Origin: JAUWQU01 sp964564285
GTDB lineage: Bacteria; Planctomycetota; Phycisphaerae; SM23-33
DNA length: 8,943 bases
Direction of reading: 5' to 3'
Assembly (NCBI GenBank): GCA_964564285.1
Contig: CAZMBZ010000228.1
Coordinates: 1-8,943, forward strand
Shown here: piece by piece, positions 1-6,314 of the stretch
Layout: every line of letters starts with the position of its first letter
Position numbering within the stretch: the stretch's first letter is position 1
The notes under the pieces: model-generated
Seen by the model: the letters and a program-made list of their open reading frames with translations, nothing else
Database searches by the model: none
What the model was told of the DNA's origin: nothing
Made by a program: the position numbers and the translations under genes

Positions 1-1171
1 CGTACCACTGGTCGGAAAGGTACGGTTCGATGGGCACATGGCTGCGATAACTGTGCCCGACGGGGTGACGGTAGGGGCGTACCTCTTCCAGCAGGCCTTC
101 TTCGCGGAAGAACTCCACGATTGCCCGGCGAGCCTCGAAACGGTCCATGCCCAGCAGATTCTGCGCTTCTGGCGCGTCGGCGTCATCCCACCCGTACTTG
201 TCGCTGATCGTACCGTCCGGAGCCATGACGTTGATAATATCCAGATCATGCCGCTGGCCTATGGCGTAGTCGTCCAGATCGTGCGCGGGCGTGACCTTCA
301 GGAAGCCTGTCGAGAACTTCGCCTTCTCGTCGTCGCTGTCGGGGTTCGGCAGCACGACGTGCTCGTCGGCGATGATGGGTATTTCCCGCCCGACGATCGG
401 CAGGCGAATCTTCTTGCCGACCAACGCCGCGGCGCGCGGGTCTCGCGGATTCATCGCCACGGCAGTGTCGCCAAGCATTGTCTCCGGGCGGGTCGTCGCA
501 ACGGTAATATGCGTAACGCTCTCGCCGCCGACCTCGGCCGGCTCGACTAGCGGGTATCGCATGTACCAAAAGTGGCCATCAATATCGACGTGCTCGACTT
601 CGTCGTCGGCCAGGACGGTCTGTGTTGCCGGGTCCCAGTTGACCAGGCGTTTGCCTCGGTAAATCAGGCCATCGGAAAAGAGCTTGAAGAACAGCGACCG
701 CACGGCCTTTGCGCAGACAGCGTCCATGGTGAACCGTTGGCGGTCCCAGTCGCACGAGCAGCCCATCTTCTTGAGCTGGTTTGTGATGCTGCTCTCATAC
801 TCATCCTTCCATGCCTCGATGCGGGCGACGAACTCCTCGCGGGGAAAATCCGTGCGACGTTTGTTTTCGGCAGAGAGTATGCGTTTTTCAACGACGGTCT
901 GCGTGGCTATCCCAGCATGGTCGGTACCGGGCATCCAAAGCGTGTTGTACTGCTGCATGCGGCGAAAGCGTACCAGCACGTCCTGGAGGGTGTTGTTCAG
1001 GGCGTGGCCGAGGTGTAGCGCTGCCGTCACGTTCGGCGGGGGGATGACGATGCAAAAGGGCGGTCTCTCGTCGGCGGGATCGCCGACGAAGCTTCCCTCA
1101 GCCTGCCAAAGGGCGTAGATTTCCGTCTCGACGCTCTTGGGTTCGTAGACTGTGGCCAGTTCCTCGGTCAT
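1..1171 (-). CDS. valS: Valyl-tRNA synthetase, N-terminal part (3' end outside window)
   Basis: Class Ia aminoacyl-tRNA synthetase that charges tRNA-Val with valine in the cytoplasm. The frame is open for 390 codons from the ATG at 1171 to the left edge. Visible: a PPPNVTA stretch then the HIGH-type signature HLGH (residues 53-56), GTDHAGIATQ (82-91), a CDWDR segment typical of ValRS, and the CP1 editing-domain signature TTRPETMLGD (226-235) that clears mischarged Thr-tRNA. The C-terminal part of the catalytic domain, the KMSKS loop, the anticodon-binding domain and the terminal coiled coil lie beyond the edge; full-length enzymes are roughly 850-950 aa. The start fits the family's usual short N-terminus, but the Shine-Dalgarno is poor (AAAGG about 12 nt upstream). 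It lies 46 nt downstream of cimA on the same strand with no terminator visible between, so cotranscription is likely (inference). Confidence 0.97.
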   Translation of the reverse strand, partial: MTEELATVYEPKSVETEIYALWQAEGSFVGDPADERPPFCIVIPPPNVTAALHLGHALNNTLQDVLVRFRRMQQYNTLWMPGTDHAGIATQTVVEKRILSAENKRRTDFPREEFVARIEAWKDEYESSITNQLKKMGCSCDWDRQRFTMDAVCAKAVRSLFFKLFSDGLIYRGKRLVNWDPATQTVLADDEVEHVDIDGHFWYMRYPLVEPAEVGGESVTHITVATTRPETMLGDTAVAMNPRDPRAAALVGKKIRLPIVGREIPIIADEHVVLPNPDSDDEKAKFSTGFLKVTPAHDLDDYAIGQRHDLDIINVMAPDGTISDKYGWDDADAPEAQNLLGMDRFEARRAIVEFFREEGLLEEVRPYRHPVGHSYRSHVPIEPYLSDQWY

Positions 1172-1217
1172 GTTCGGCAAAACCTTTCTATGTACGGTTT
1201 GGCGGTCAGGACAACAA

Positions 1218-2825
1218 TCACGCCTGGTCGTCCTTGGAGTCCAGAGAATTCAGGACCGTGTACTCGATCGCATCTTTCACAGCCAGCCAGGACGCCTCGA
1301 TGATATTCTCACTGACACCGACCGAGCCAAAGTATCCCATCATGGCCGTATCGTGCCAGTCAATGATAACGCGAACCTTGGCGGCCGTCTCGGCGGCGGT
1401 GTTAACCACGCGGACTTTGTAGTCGACAAGGTGCAGTTGGTCGATGGCCGGGTAATGCCGATTAAGGGCCATCCGCAGGGCCTTGTAAAGCGAATCGACG
1501 GGCCCATCGCCCTCTGCCACCGTGTGACAAACTTTATCGCCAAGGCGTATCTTTACGATAGCTTCGGTCCAGGCGGGAGATTCATCGTTTTTGTATATCA
1601 CCGTCCTGTAATGGTCCAGGTCCCACAGGCTATGGTGCCAATGGCCCCCGAGTATCCTGCGGATGAGCACTTCGAAGCTGGCCTCGGCGGCCTCGAACTG
1701 ATAGCCAGCGTTTTCCAGTTCCGTCACACGGTTGAGAATGCGCTTCTGGGCGTTGCGATTGTCAGCCAGGCCAAACTTGGCGGGTACCGTCGCGGCGATA
1801 TTGGACACGCCGGAAAGATCGCTGACCAGAATGCGCCGCACGTTTCCGACCAAGGCTGGGGCCACGTGCTCATACGTGCGCGTGTCCCGCTGGACGGCGT
1901 GTACATGCATGCCTCCCTTGTGCGCAAAGGCCGCGGCGCCGACGAAAGGCTGGTTGTCCCGAAAGTTCATGTTGGCCACTTCGTAAATGAAACGGCTGAG
2001 TTCGGTCAGTCTCTCCAAAGCGCCGTCGATCAACACGTCACAATCACACTTGAACGCCAGGTTGGCGACCAGCGTGGTCAAGTCCGCGTTTCCGCACCGC
2101 TCACCTATGCCGTTGACCGTTCCCTGAACTTGCCTCACGCCGCTATTGACAGCCGTGAGGGAATTGGCAACGGCCAGGCCGCAATCGTTGTGACAATGAA
2201 TTCCAAGGGCCGCGCCGGGCAACTCGGCGCTGACGTCCGCGACAGCCTCGGCCACAAGCTGCGGCAGGGACCCGCCGTTGGTGTCGCACAAGACCAGCCA
2301 GGACGCCCCGGCATCCATCGCCGCACGCAATGTTCGCAAGGCGTAATCGCGATTGGCCTTCCATCCATCGAAGAAGTGCTCCGAATCGAAAATGGCTTCC
2401 CGCTGACGCTCGACCATAAGTTGAATCGAGTCTGCGATCATCGCGAGATTCTCGTCCAGGCTGACGCTCAGGACCTCGTTTACATGAAGGTCCCAACTCT
2501 TGCCGACGATGGTAACGGCCTGGGCTTCACTGGCAAGCAACGCCTTCATGCCCGCATCGTCCCGGGCAAGCGTGTCGCGGCGGCGCGTCATGCCGAATGC
2601 CGCAATACGCGCGTTACGCAACGAGTGCTTGCGAATTTCCTCGAAGAACATCTCGTCCTTGGGGTTGCTCAGTGGGTAGCCACCCTCGATGTAATCGACG
2701 CCAAGTTCGTCCATCGCCTGGGCGATCAGGATCTTGTCCTGAAGGCTCAGGCTTACCCCCAGCGCCTGCGTGCCGTCACGCAGGGTCGTGTCGTATGTGA
2801 ACACCCGTTTTCGTTCGCTTGTCAT
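1218..2825 (-). CDS. cimA: (R)-citramalate synthase
   Basis: Condenses pyruvate with acetyl-CoA to (R)-citramalate, the first committed step of the threonine-independent route to 2-oxobutyrate and isoleucine. 535 aa, close to the usual length of the long CimA family (TIGR00977 type). Seen: the DRE-TIM metallolyase signature YDTTLRDG (residues 11-18), DYIEGGYPLSNPKD (44-57), which is typical of CimA rather than LeuA, the metal-binding HCHND (210-214), and NGIGERCGNADL (238-249). A C-terminal region of about 150 residues fits the LeuA-type allosteric dimerisation domain, so feedback by isoleucine is likely from family knowledge. I chose the ATG at 2825 because homologues begin a few residues before YDTTLRDG. 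The in-frame ATG at 2885 would add 20 Phe-rich residues encoded by the terminator tail and a U-rich leader. No clear Shine-Dalgarno precedes either. Expression appears controlled by the attenuator upstream; valS follows. Confidence 0.95.
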   Translation of the reverse strand: MTSERKRVFTYDTTLRDGTQALGVSLSLQDKILIAQAMDELGVDYIEGGYPLSNPKDEMFFEEIRKHSLRNARIAAFGMTRRRDTLARDDAGMKALLASEAQAVTIVGKSWDLHVNEVLSVSLDENLAMIADSIQLMVERQREAIFDSEHFFDGWKANRDYALRTLRAAMDAGASWLVLCDTNGGSLPQLVAEAVADVSAELPGAALGIHCHNDCGLAVANSLTAVNSGVRQVQGTVNGIGERCGNADLTTLVANLAFKCDCDVLIDGALERLTELSRFIYEVANMNFRDNQPFVGAAAFAHKGGMHVHAVQRDTRTYEHVAPALVGNVRRILVSDLSGVSNIAATVPAKFGLADNRNAQKRILNRVTELENAGYQFEAAEASFEVLIRRILGGHWHHSLWDLDHYRTVIYKNDESPAWTEAIVKIRLGDKVCHTVAEGDGPVDSLYKALRMALNRHYPAIDQLHLVDYKVRVVNTAAETAAKVRVIIDWHDTAMMGYFGSVGVSENIIEASWLAVKDAIEYTVLNSLDSKDDQA

Positions 2826-2886
2826 AGCAGTACCCGTGGAAAAAAAGCCAAATGCAGAAAACCACAAAACAGGGAAAAGGGCCATT

Positions 2887-2919
2887 AAAAAAGCCCTGAA
2901 GCCATCTTCGCCTCAGGGC
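2887..2919 (-). terminator. Rho-independent terminator/attenuator in the cimA leader
   Basis: On the minus strand GCCCTGAGGC (2919-2910) pairs with GCTTCAGGGC (2902-2893): ten base pairs including one G-T wobble, around a 7-nt loop. Six T follow directly (2892-2887). This is a classic intrinsic terminator. It sits between the leader peptide and cimA, 62 nt before the cimA ATG, so it can only act as a conditional attenuator; a constitutive terminator here would silence cimA. The plus strand has no T-run after the hairpin, so it works in the minus direction only. Confidence 0.88.
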
Positions 2920-2956
2920 CGTCGCTTGCTCGCATATCGACCGGCCGCCCTAAGGC
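2910..2956 (-). promoter_or_regulatory. Antiterminator pairing that competes with the attenuator hairpin
   Basis: Minus-strand GCCTTAGGGC (2956-2947) can pair over ten positions with GCCCTGAGGC (2919-2910), with nine Watson-Crick pairs and one T-G wobble. GCCCTGAGGC is the upstream arm of the terminator, so the two hairpins exclude each other. The 27-nt interval 2946-2920 would be the antiterminator loop. The upstream arm contains the leader peptide's stop codon (TAG, 2952-2950). A ribosome finishing the leader peptide would therefore cover this arm and let the terminator form, while one stalled further upstream would leave it free. Sequence complementarity is seen directly; the regulatory reading is inferred from known amino-acid attenuators. 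Confidence 0.8.
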
Positions 2957-3054
2957 ACGCAGCGGGATACTGCTACAATCATACCCTCGCGAACGCCGAC
3001 CACAGCCCCGGCGGGGCTCGTCGAGCCAGACAGTCTGTCCGACAAAGTTCGCAT
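2950..3054 (-). CDS. Valine-rich attenuator leader peptide (34 aa)
   Basis: A short ORF of 34 codons plus TAG in the leader of cimA, preceded by a good Shine-Dalgarno (AGGAG, 3067-3063, 8 nt before the ATG). The peptide begins MRTLSDRLSG and its second half reads AVVGVREGMIVAVSRCVP: six Val and one Ile within 18 residues, using GTG, GTC, GTT, GTA and ATT codons. Leader peptides of branched-chain amino-acid operons such as E. coli ivbL share this pattern of control codons just before alternative hairpins. The product probably has no function as a protein; translation itself would be the signal, slowing when charged tRNA-Val (or tRNA-Ile) is scarce. The stop codon lies inside the antiterminator arm. 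No homologue was recognised by sequence, as expected for leader peptides. Confidence 0.8.
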   Translation of the reverse strand: MRTLSDRLSGSTSPAGAVVGVREGMIVAVSRCVP

Positions 3055-3055
3055 G

Positions 3056-3107
3056 AAGGTCTCCTGCCGCACGCCCTTAAGCGGGTCACATCAAAAATCC
3101 AGACCTT
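3056..3107 (-). promoter_or_regulatory. 5'-proximal inverted repeat around the leader-peptide ribosome site
   Basis: Minus-strand AAGGTCT (3107-3101), at or just after the expected transcription start, is the exact complement of AGACCTT (3062-3056). The latter runs from the end of the Shine-Dalgarno AGGAG to just before the leader ATG. Pairing would put part of the leader peptide's ribosome site in a stem. The first one to three pairs depend on the exact start nucleotide, so the effect is uncertain. Confidence 0.4.
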
Positions 3108-3110
3108 TGG

Positions 3111-3138
3111 ATTATATCCAACGGGCGGGGACAGTCAA
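3111..3138 (-). promoter_or_regulatory. Sigma-70-type promoter of the leader-cimA-valS unit
   Basis: On the minus strand TTGACT (3138-3133, five of six consensus positions) is followed after a 16-nt spacer by a perfect TATAAT (3116-3111). Transcription would start near 3106-3104, giving a leader of about 280 nt before the cimA ATG. The spacing and near-consensus boxes, and the orientation toward the leader peptide, make this the best promoter in the window. The divergent O-methyltransferase gene starts 200 bp away on the other strand. Confidence 0.85.
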
Positions 3139-3157
3139 TCGCGAAAAAAGCAGTTCG

Positions 3158-3175
3158 CGGGTAATCGGGTAATCG
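3158..3175. repeat. Tandem 8-bp direct repeat upstream of the cimA promoter
   Basis: CGGGTAAT occurs twice in direct succession (3158-3165 and 3166-3173) followed by CG. It lies about 20 bp upstream of the -35 box of the cimA leader promoter and in the region shared with the divergent O-methyltransferase gene. The position suits an activator site, but two short copies could be chance. Confidence 0.35.
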
Positions 3176-3338
3176 AAATGCGGAAGAATCGGCTAGGTAG
3201 GAAGTGAGATTCATAGCGAGGGGGGCTGGGTCTGTCGAGGCGTTGCTGGTCCAACTGAGACTTCCTTCAAGCAACAAGATGTCTTCCATCGGCGGAAGGA
3301 AATGCTATCCTTAAGTTGTTACCACAGGAGACGCTGCA

Positions 3339-4346
3339 ATGGCGAACGATAACTGTACGGCCGACAAGGTGTTGGGCATCGCACATGGATTTCAGTCGGC
3401 CTGCGTGCTGATGGCGGGGGCGGAGCTGGATGTCTTCGGATCGCTGCAGGCCGGGCCAAAAAACGCGGCCGATCTCGCTGAGGCCATCGGCGGATATCCG
3501 CGGGCGACAACCATGCTCGCCGATGCGCTGGCAGCCATGGGACTGCTGATTAAGTCAGACGCCGGGCAGTACTCGCTGGCCGACGGCGCCGACGACGTAC
3601 TCACCGACGGCGGGACAAACACCGCAGCAGCCATGATCCGCCACCTGGCCAACTGCATGCGCAACTGGGCGCAGTTGGCCAAAGTAATCCGCACCGGCGA
3701 GCAAGCCCATCGCGCTCCGAGCGTTCGCGGCCCGAAGGCGGATCTGGAATCTTTCATCGAGGCCATGCAGGTCGTCAGCATCCCCTCGGCCGGGCCGCTG
3801 GTCGCCCAGATCGGCCCGCCTCCATTTACGCACATGCTGGACGTGGGCGGTGGGCCTGGCACGTGGACCATCGCGTTTCTCCGGGCAGGCTCGCCCGAGT
3901 GCAGAGCCACGCTTTTTGACCTTCCAGACGTTCTGCCCATCGCCGAAAGGCACCTTCGCGAGGCCGGCCTGCTGGACCGCGTTACACTTGCCGGTGGCGA
4001 CATGGCCACCGACCCGGCCCTGCCAGCCGGTGCGGACCTCGCCTGGGTAAGCGCCATCGTTCACCAGAATAGCCGGGCTCAAAACCGCGAACTCTTCCGC
4101 AAGGTTCACATCGCACTTGTCCCCGGTGGTCACGTTTTGATCCGCGACATCGTCATGGATGAGTCCCGCACAAGCCCCGCCGATGGTGCGATGTTTGCCG
4201 TCAACATGCTCGTCAATACCCCCGGTGGCGGGACGTTCACCTTCAGCGAACTAGCCGAGGACCTGAAGTCCGTCGGTTTTGCAGACCCCATCCTCCTGCA
4301 CCGTCACGAAGGCATGAACTCCGTAGTCCAGGCCCACAAGCCGTGA
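3339..4346 (+). CDS. SAM-dependent O-methyltransferase-like protein (acetylserotonin/hydroxyneurobilin-type family)
   Basis: 335 aa, the usual length for the family (PF00891 type with an N-terminal dimerisation winged-helix domain). Residues 1-100 fit the dimerisation domain (FGSLQAGPKNAADLAEAIG, then a LLIKSDAGQYSL wing). The Rossmann methyltransferase domain follows: SAM-binding motif I LDVGGGPGTW (167-176), FDLPDV (193-198) and the glycine turn VPGGHVLIRD (261-270). Histidine 242, in SAIVHQNS, sits where relatives have the catalytic base of an H-D/W-x-D motif, but the rest of that motif is changed. The substrate cannot be told from sequence; relatives methylate hydroxyls of small aromatic or polyketide molecules. 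The start has a good Shine-Dalgarno (AGGAG, 3326-3330, 8 nt upstream). The gene is divergent from cimA and seems to stand alone. Confidence 0.85.
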   Translation: MANDNCTADKVLGIAHGFQSACVLMAGAELDVFGSLQAGPKNAADLAEAIGGYPRATTMLADALAAMGLLIKSDAGQYSLADGADDVLTDGGTNTAAAMIRHLANCMRNWAQLAKVIRTGEQAHRAPSVRGPKADLESFIEAMQVVSIPSAGPLVAQIGPPPFTHMLDVGGGPGTWTIAFLRAGSPECRATLFDLPDVLPIAERHLREAGLLDRVTLAGGDMATDPALPAGADLAWVSAIVHQNSRAQNRELFRKVHIALVPGGHVLIRDIVMDESRTSPADGAMFAVNMLVNTPGGGTFTFSELAEDLKSVGFADPILLHRHEGMNSVVQAHKP

Positions 4347-4421
4347 TGCGAAACCTGATGGGCCTGAGATTGCAGGTATTCCGCAAACTGTTCCCTTGAG
4401 CAGCGGCATGGATACGGGGCC

Positions 4422-4450
4422 TTGGTTTTTGCCATTGCGTCTCCTATAAT
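4422..4450 (+). promoter_or_regulatory. Putative promoter of the cysteine-cluster gene
   Basis: TTGGTT (4422-4427) is followed after 17 nt by a perfect TATAAT (4445-4450). The -35 box matches consensus at only three positions, but spacing is ideal. It lies in the 184-nt gap after the methyltransferase gene and would give a GC-rich 5' leader of about 70-75 nt before the ATG at 4531. Confidence 0.6.
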
Positions 4451-4530
4451 CCTCGCCTTGGCCGTGAGGTCTGCGCCGGGCCTGGCCTGGCGGGCCTTGT
4501 TGCCCACAGCGACGTGAGTGAGTAATTTTG

Positions 4531-4853
4531 ATGAGCGAAGATGAAGCTATCGATCCGATGTGCAGCCAATGCCAATCCAAATGCTGCCGGTATTTCTGCT
4601 TCGAGATCGACAAACCGGACTCCTTCGAGGAGTTCGAAAACCTGCGGTGGTTCATCCTCCACGAGGGAATCACCATACATGTCGACGAAGGCGACTGGTT
4701 CATGTCGGTCAACAACAAGTGCAAGTGGCTCGCCGACGATGGCCGATGCATCAACTATGAAAACAGGCCGATGATCTGTCGCGGGTACACAACCGAAAAC
4801 TGCGACGCCACCGGCGGCGACTACGAATACGACGAACTGTTTGAAACCGCCGA
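4531..4853 (+). CDS. YkgJ-family cysteine-cluster protein, C-terminus lost in assembly gap
   Basis: The visible 107 complete codons match the CxxCxxxCC (PF03692, YkgJ-type) family, small proteins thought to hold zinc or an iron-sulfur cluster; their biochemical role is poorly known. Seen: C11-x2-C14-x3-C18-C19, then C64, C73 (CKWLADDGRC), C83 in RPMICRGY and C91. The central spacing and the NRPxxCRxY segment are characteristic. I start at the ATG at 4531; an adjacent TTG at 4528 is in frame but less likely, and the Shine-Dalgarno is weak. Relatives usually run 20-40 residues past the last visible point, so most of the domain is present. The end cannot be fixed: if the gap were really 100 nt the frame would run on to a TAA at 5002-5004, overlapping hisS, but the other two frames after the gap also close quickly. 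Confidence 0.85.
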
Positions 4854-4953
4854 NNNNNNNNNNNNNNNNNNNNNNNNNNNNNNNNNNNNNNNNNNNNNNN
4901 NNNNNNNNNNNNNNNNNNNNNNNNNNNNNNNNNNNNNNNNNNNNNNNNNNNNN
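4854..4953. other. Assembly gap (100 N placeholder)
   Basis: Exactly 100 N, the conventional placeholder for a scaffold join of unknown length. It interrupts the 3' end of the cysteine-cluster gene and leaves only 32 nt before the hisS start, so any hisS promoter or short gene there is missing. The heptamer GAAACCG occurs on both sides, 11 nt before and immediately after the gap. Confidence 0.98.
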
Positions 4954-4985
4954 GAAACCGTCACCGAATGTGACAGAAGAAAACC

Positions 4986-6272
4986 ATGGATTATAAAGGC
5001 GTAAAGGGAACCAGGGACTTCTATCCGGATGAGATGCGTGTCCGCAACTGGATCGCCGACGCGTGGCGACGGGTCTCCCTGCGTAATGGTTTCCAGGAAT
5101 ACGACTCGCCGATTTTCGAGTATCTCGACCTCTTCACCGCCAAGAGCGGCCAGGAGATCGCCGGTCAGCTTTTCAGCTTCACCGACCGTGGCGGGCGACA
5201 ACTCGCGATTCGTCCGGAAATCACGCCGTCGCTTGCCAGGATGGTCAACGCCAAAATCAACGCCCTGCCAAGGCCCATCAAATGGTTCAGCGTGCCGCGG
5301 CTGTGCCGTGCGGAGAATCCGCAGCGGGGTCGGCTTCGCGAGTTCTTCCAGTGGAACATCGACGTCATCGGTGCCGACACCGTCCTGGCCGACGCCGAGT
5401 GCATCTATGTCGCCATCGATGCGCTTCGCGAGATGGGGCTATCCGCCGCCGATGTTTGTGTGCGAATTGGATCCAGACCGCTGACAATCGCGGCGCTGCG
5501 GGCTGCCGAAGTGCCGGCCGCCCTTACCGACGCGGCGCTGGCGGTCCTGGACAAGCGGCCCAAGCTCTCCGACGAAGCCTTCAGCCAACTCGCTGGCGAT
5601 GCCGGACTAACCGCCGGGCAGATCGCGGCGGTGGGGCGGTTCCAGGACGCATCCGACATGGATGAGATACGCAGTTATTTCGAAGGCCGCGAGGAAGTGA
5701 AGGCTCATCTGGACGACCTGGCGGAGCTTTTTGCAGCGCTTGAGACGATGGGTGTCGGCGACTATTGCACGCTGGACCTTCGAGTCGTACGCGGGCTGGC
5801 CTACTACACTGGCGTTGTGTACGAAGTGTTCGACCGATCCCAGTCTCTGCGGGCCGTGGCCGGGGGAGGGCGGTACGACAACCTTCTGGAGGTTCTCGGC
5901 GGACCCAAGGTGGGCGCGACAGGCTTCGGCATGGGCGACGTTGTGCTGGGGCTGCTGCTGGCCGAGAAAGGCAAGCTTCCGGATCTGTCGCCGCGGATTG
6001 ACTACTTCGTCATCGAGTCCGAGCAGTCGTTGCGTCCCAAGGTGCTCGAGGTGGTGGGGGCCTTGCGGCAGGCGGGGTTGTCGGCGGATTTCAACTACCG
6101 CCCGCAGGCAATCGGCAAGCAACTCAAGGCCGCCAACCGTCGCGGGGCAAAAATGGCGGTCATTATCCGCGCCGACGTTGTTTCTATAAAGGATCTCGCC
6201 AGCGGAACGCAGCAGGACAGGGCTTTGGATGAATTCCTGAAGTCCCCCACCGGCGCGGAACATATGGCGTAA
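4986..6272 (+). CDS. hisS: Histidyl-tRNA synthetase
   Basis: Class II aminoacyl-tRNA synthetase that charges tRNA-His; 428 aa, normal length. Seen: the N-terminal KGTRDFYPDE, motif 1 region around residues 30-50, RPEITPSLAR, motif 2 (RAENPQRGRLREFFQWNIDVIG, from about residue 109), the histidine-specific arginine loop RVVRGLAYYTG (residues 266-276, R269 being the catalytic arginine), motif 3 GGGRYDNLLE followed by GFGMGDVVL, and a C-terminal anticodon-binding domain from about 338. Position 272 is Ala where many HisRS have Asp (RGLDYYTG); this may be a lineage variant. Shine-Dalgarno is weak (AGAAGA), and the upstream region is lost in the gap. A HYExAFE gene follows 42 nt downstream on the same strand and may be cotranscribed. 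Confidence 0.97.
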   Translation: MDYKGVKGTRDFYPDEMRVRNWIADAWRRVSLRNGFQEYDSPIFEYLDLFTAKSGQEIAGQLFSFTDRGGRQLAIRPEITPSLARMVNAKINALPRPIKWFSVPRLCRAENPQRGRLREFFQWNIDVIGADTVLADAECIYVAIDALREMGLSAADVCVRIGSRPLTIAALRAAEVPAALTDAALAVLDKRPKLSDEAFSQLAGDAGLTAGQIAAVGRFQDASDMDEIRSYFEGREEVKAHLDDLAELFAALETMGVGDYCTLDLRVVRGLAYYTGVVYEVFDRSQSLRAVAGGGRYDNLLEVLGGPKVGATGFGMGDVVLGLLLAEKGKLPDLSPRIDYFVIESEQSLRPKVLEVVGALRQAGLSADFNYRPQAIGKQLKAANRRGAKMAVIIRADVVSIKDLASGTQQDRALDEFLKSPTGAEHMA

Positions 6273-6314
6273 TCGTTCTATCCATATAACCAGATATGTT
6301 CAGCAGGGGGCGCG

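Noticed and set aside
38..1118. Several plus-strand open frames over the valS region
   Set aside because: All lie antisense to a continuous valS reading frame with clear synthetase signatures.
2826..2885. Upstream ATG at 2885 as the cimA start
   Set aside because: The added residues are Phe-rich and are encoded by the terminator tail and a U-rich leader; family members start just before YDTTLRDG.
1152..2888. 578-codon open frame on the plus strand, antisense to the whole of cimA
   Set aside because: It is a shadow of the GC-rich cimA coding strand: no known motifs, no ribosome site, and the opposite strand is an unmistakable citramalate synthase.
2893..3104. T-box riboswitch controlling cimA
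   Set aside because: The conserved T-box sequence (AGGGUGGNACCGCG-like) and specifier stem are absent, whereas a translated leader peptide with control codons is present.
3283..3311. Plus-strand promoter for the methyltransferase gene (TATCCT at 3306)
   Set aside because: The -10 is only a partial match and no acceptable -35 lies at proper distance; promoter position remains unresolved.
4251..4754. 167-aa minus-strand open frame spanning the methyltransferase end and the cysteine-cluster gene
   Set aside because: Overlaps two well-supported plus-strand genes and a promoter, with no recognisable protein features.
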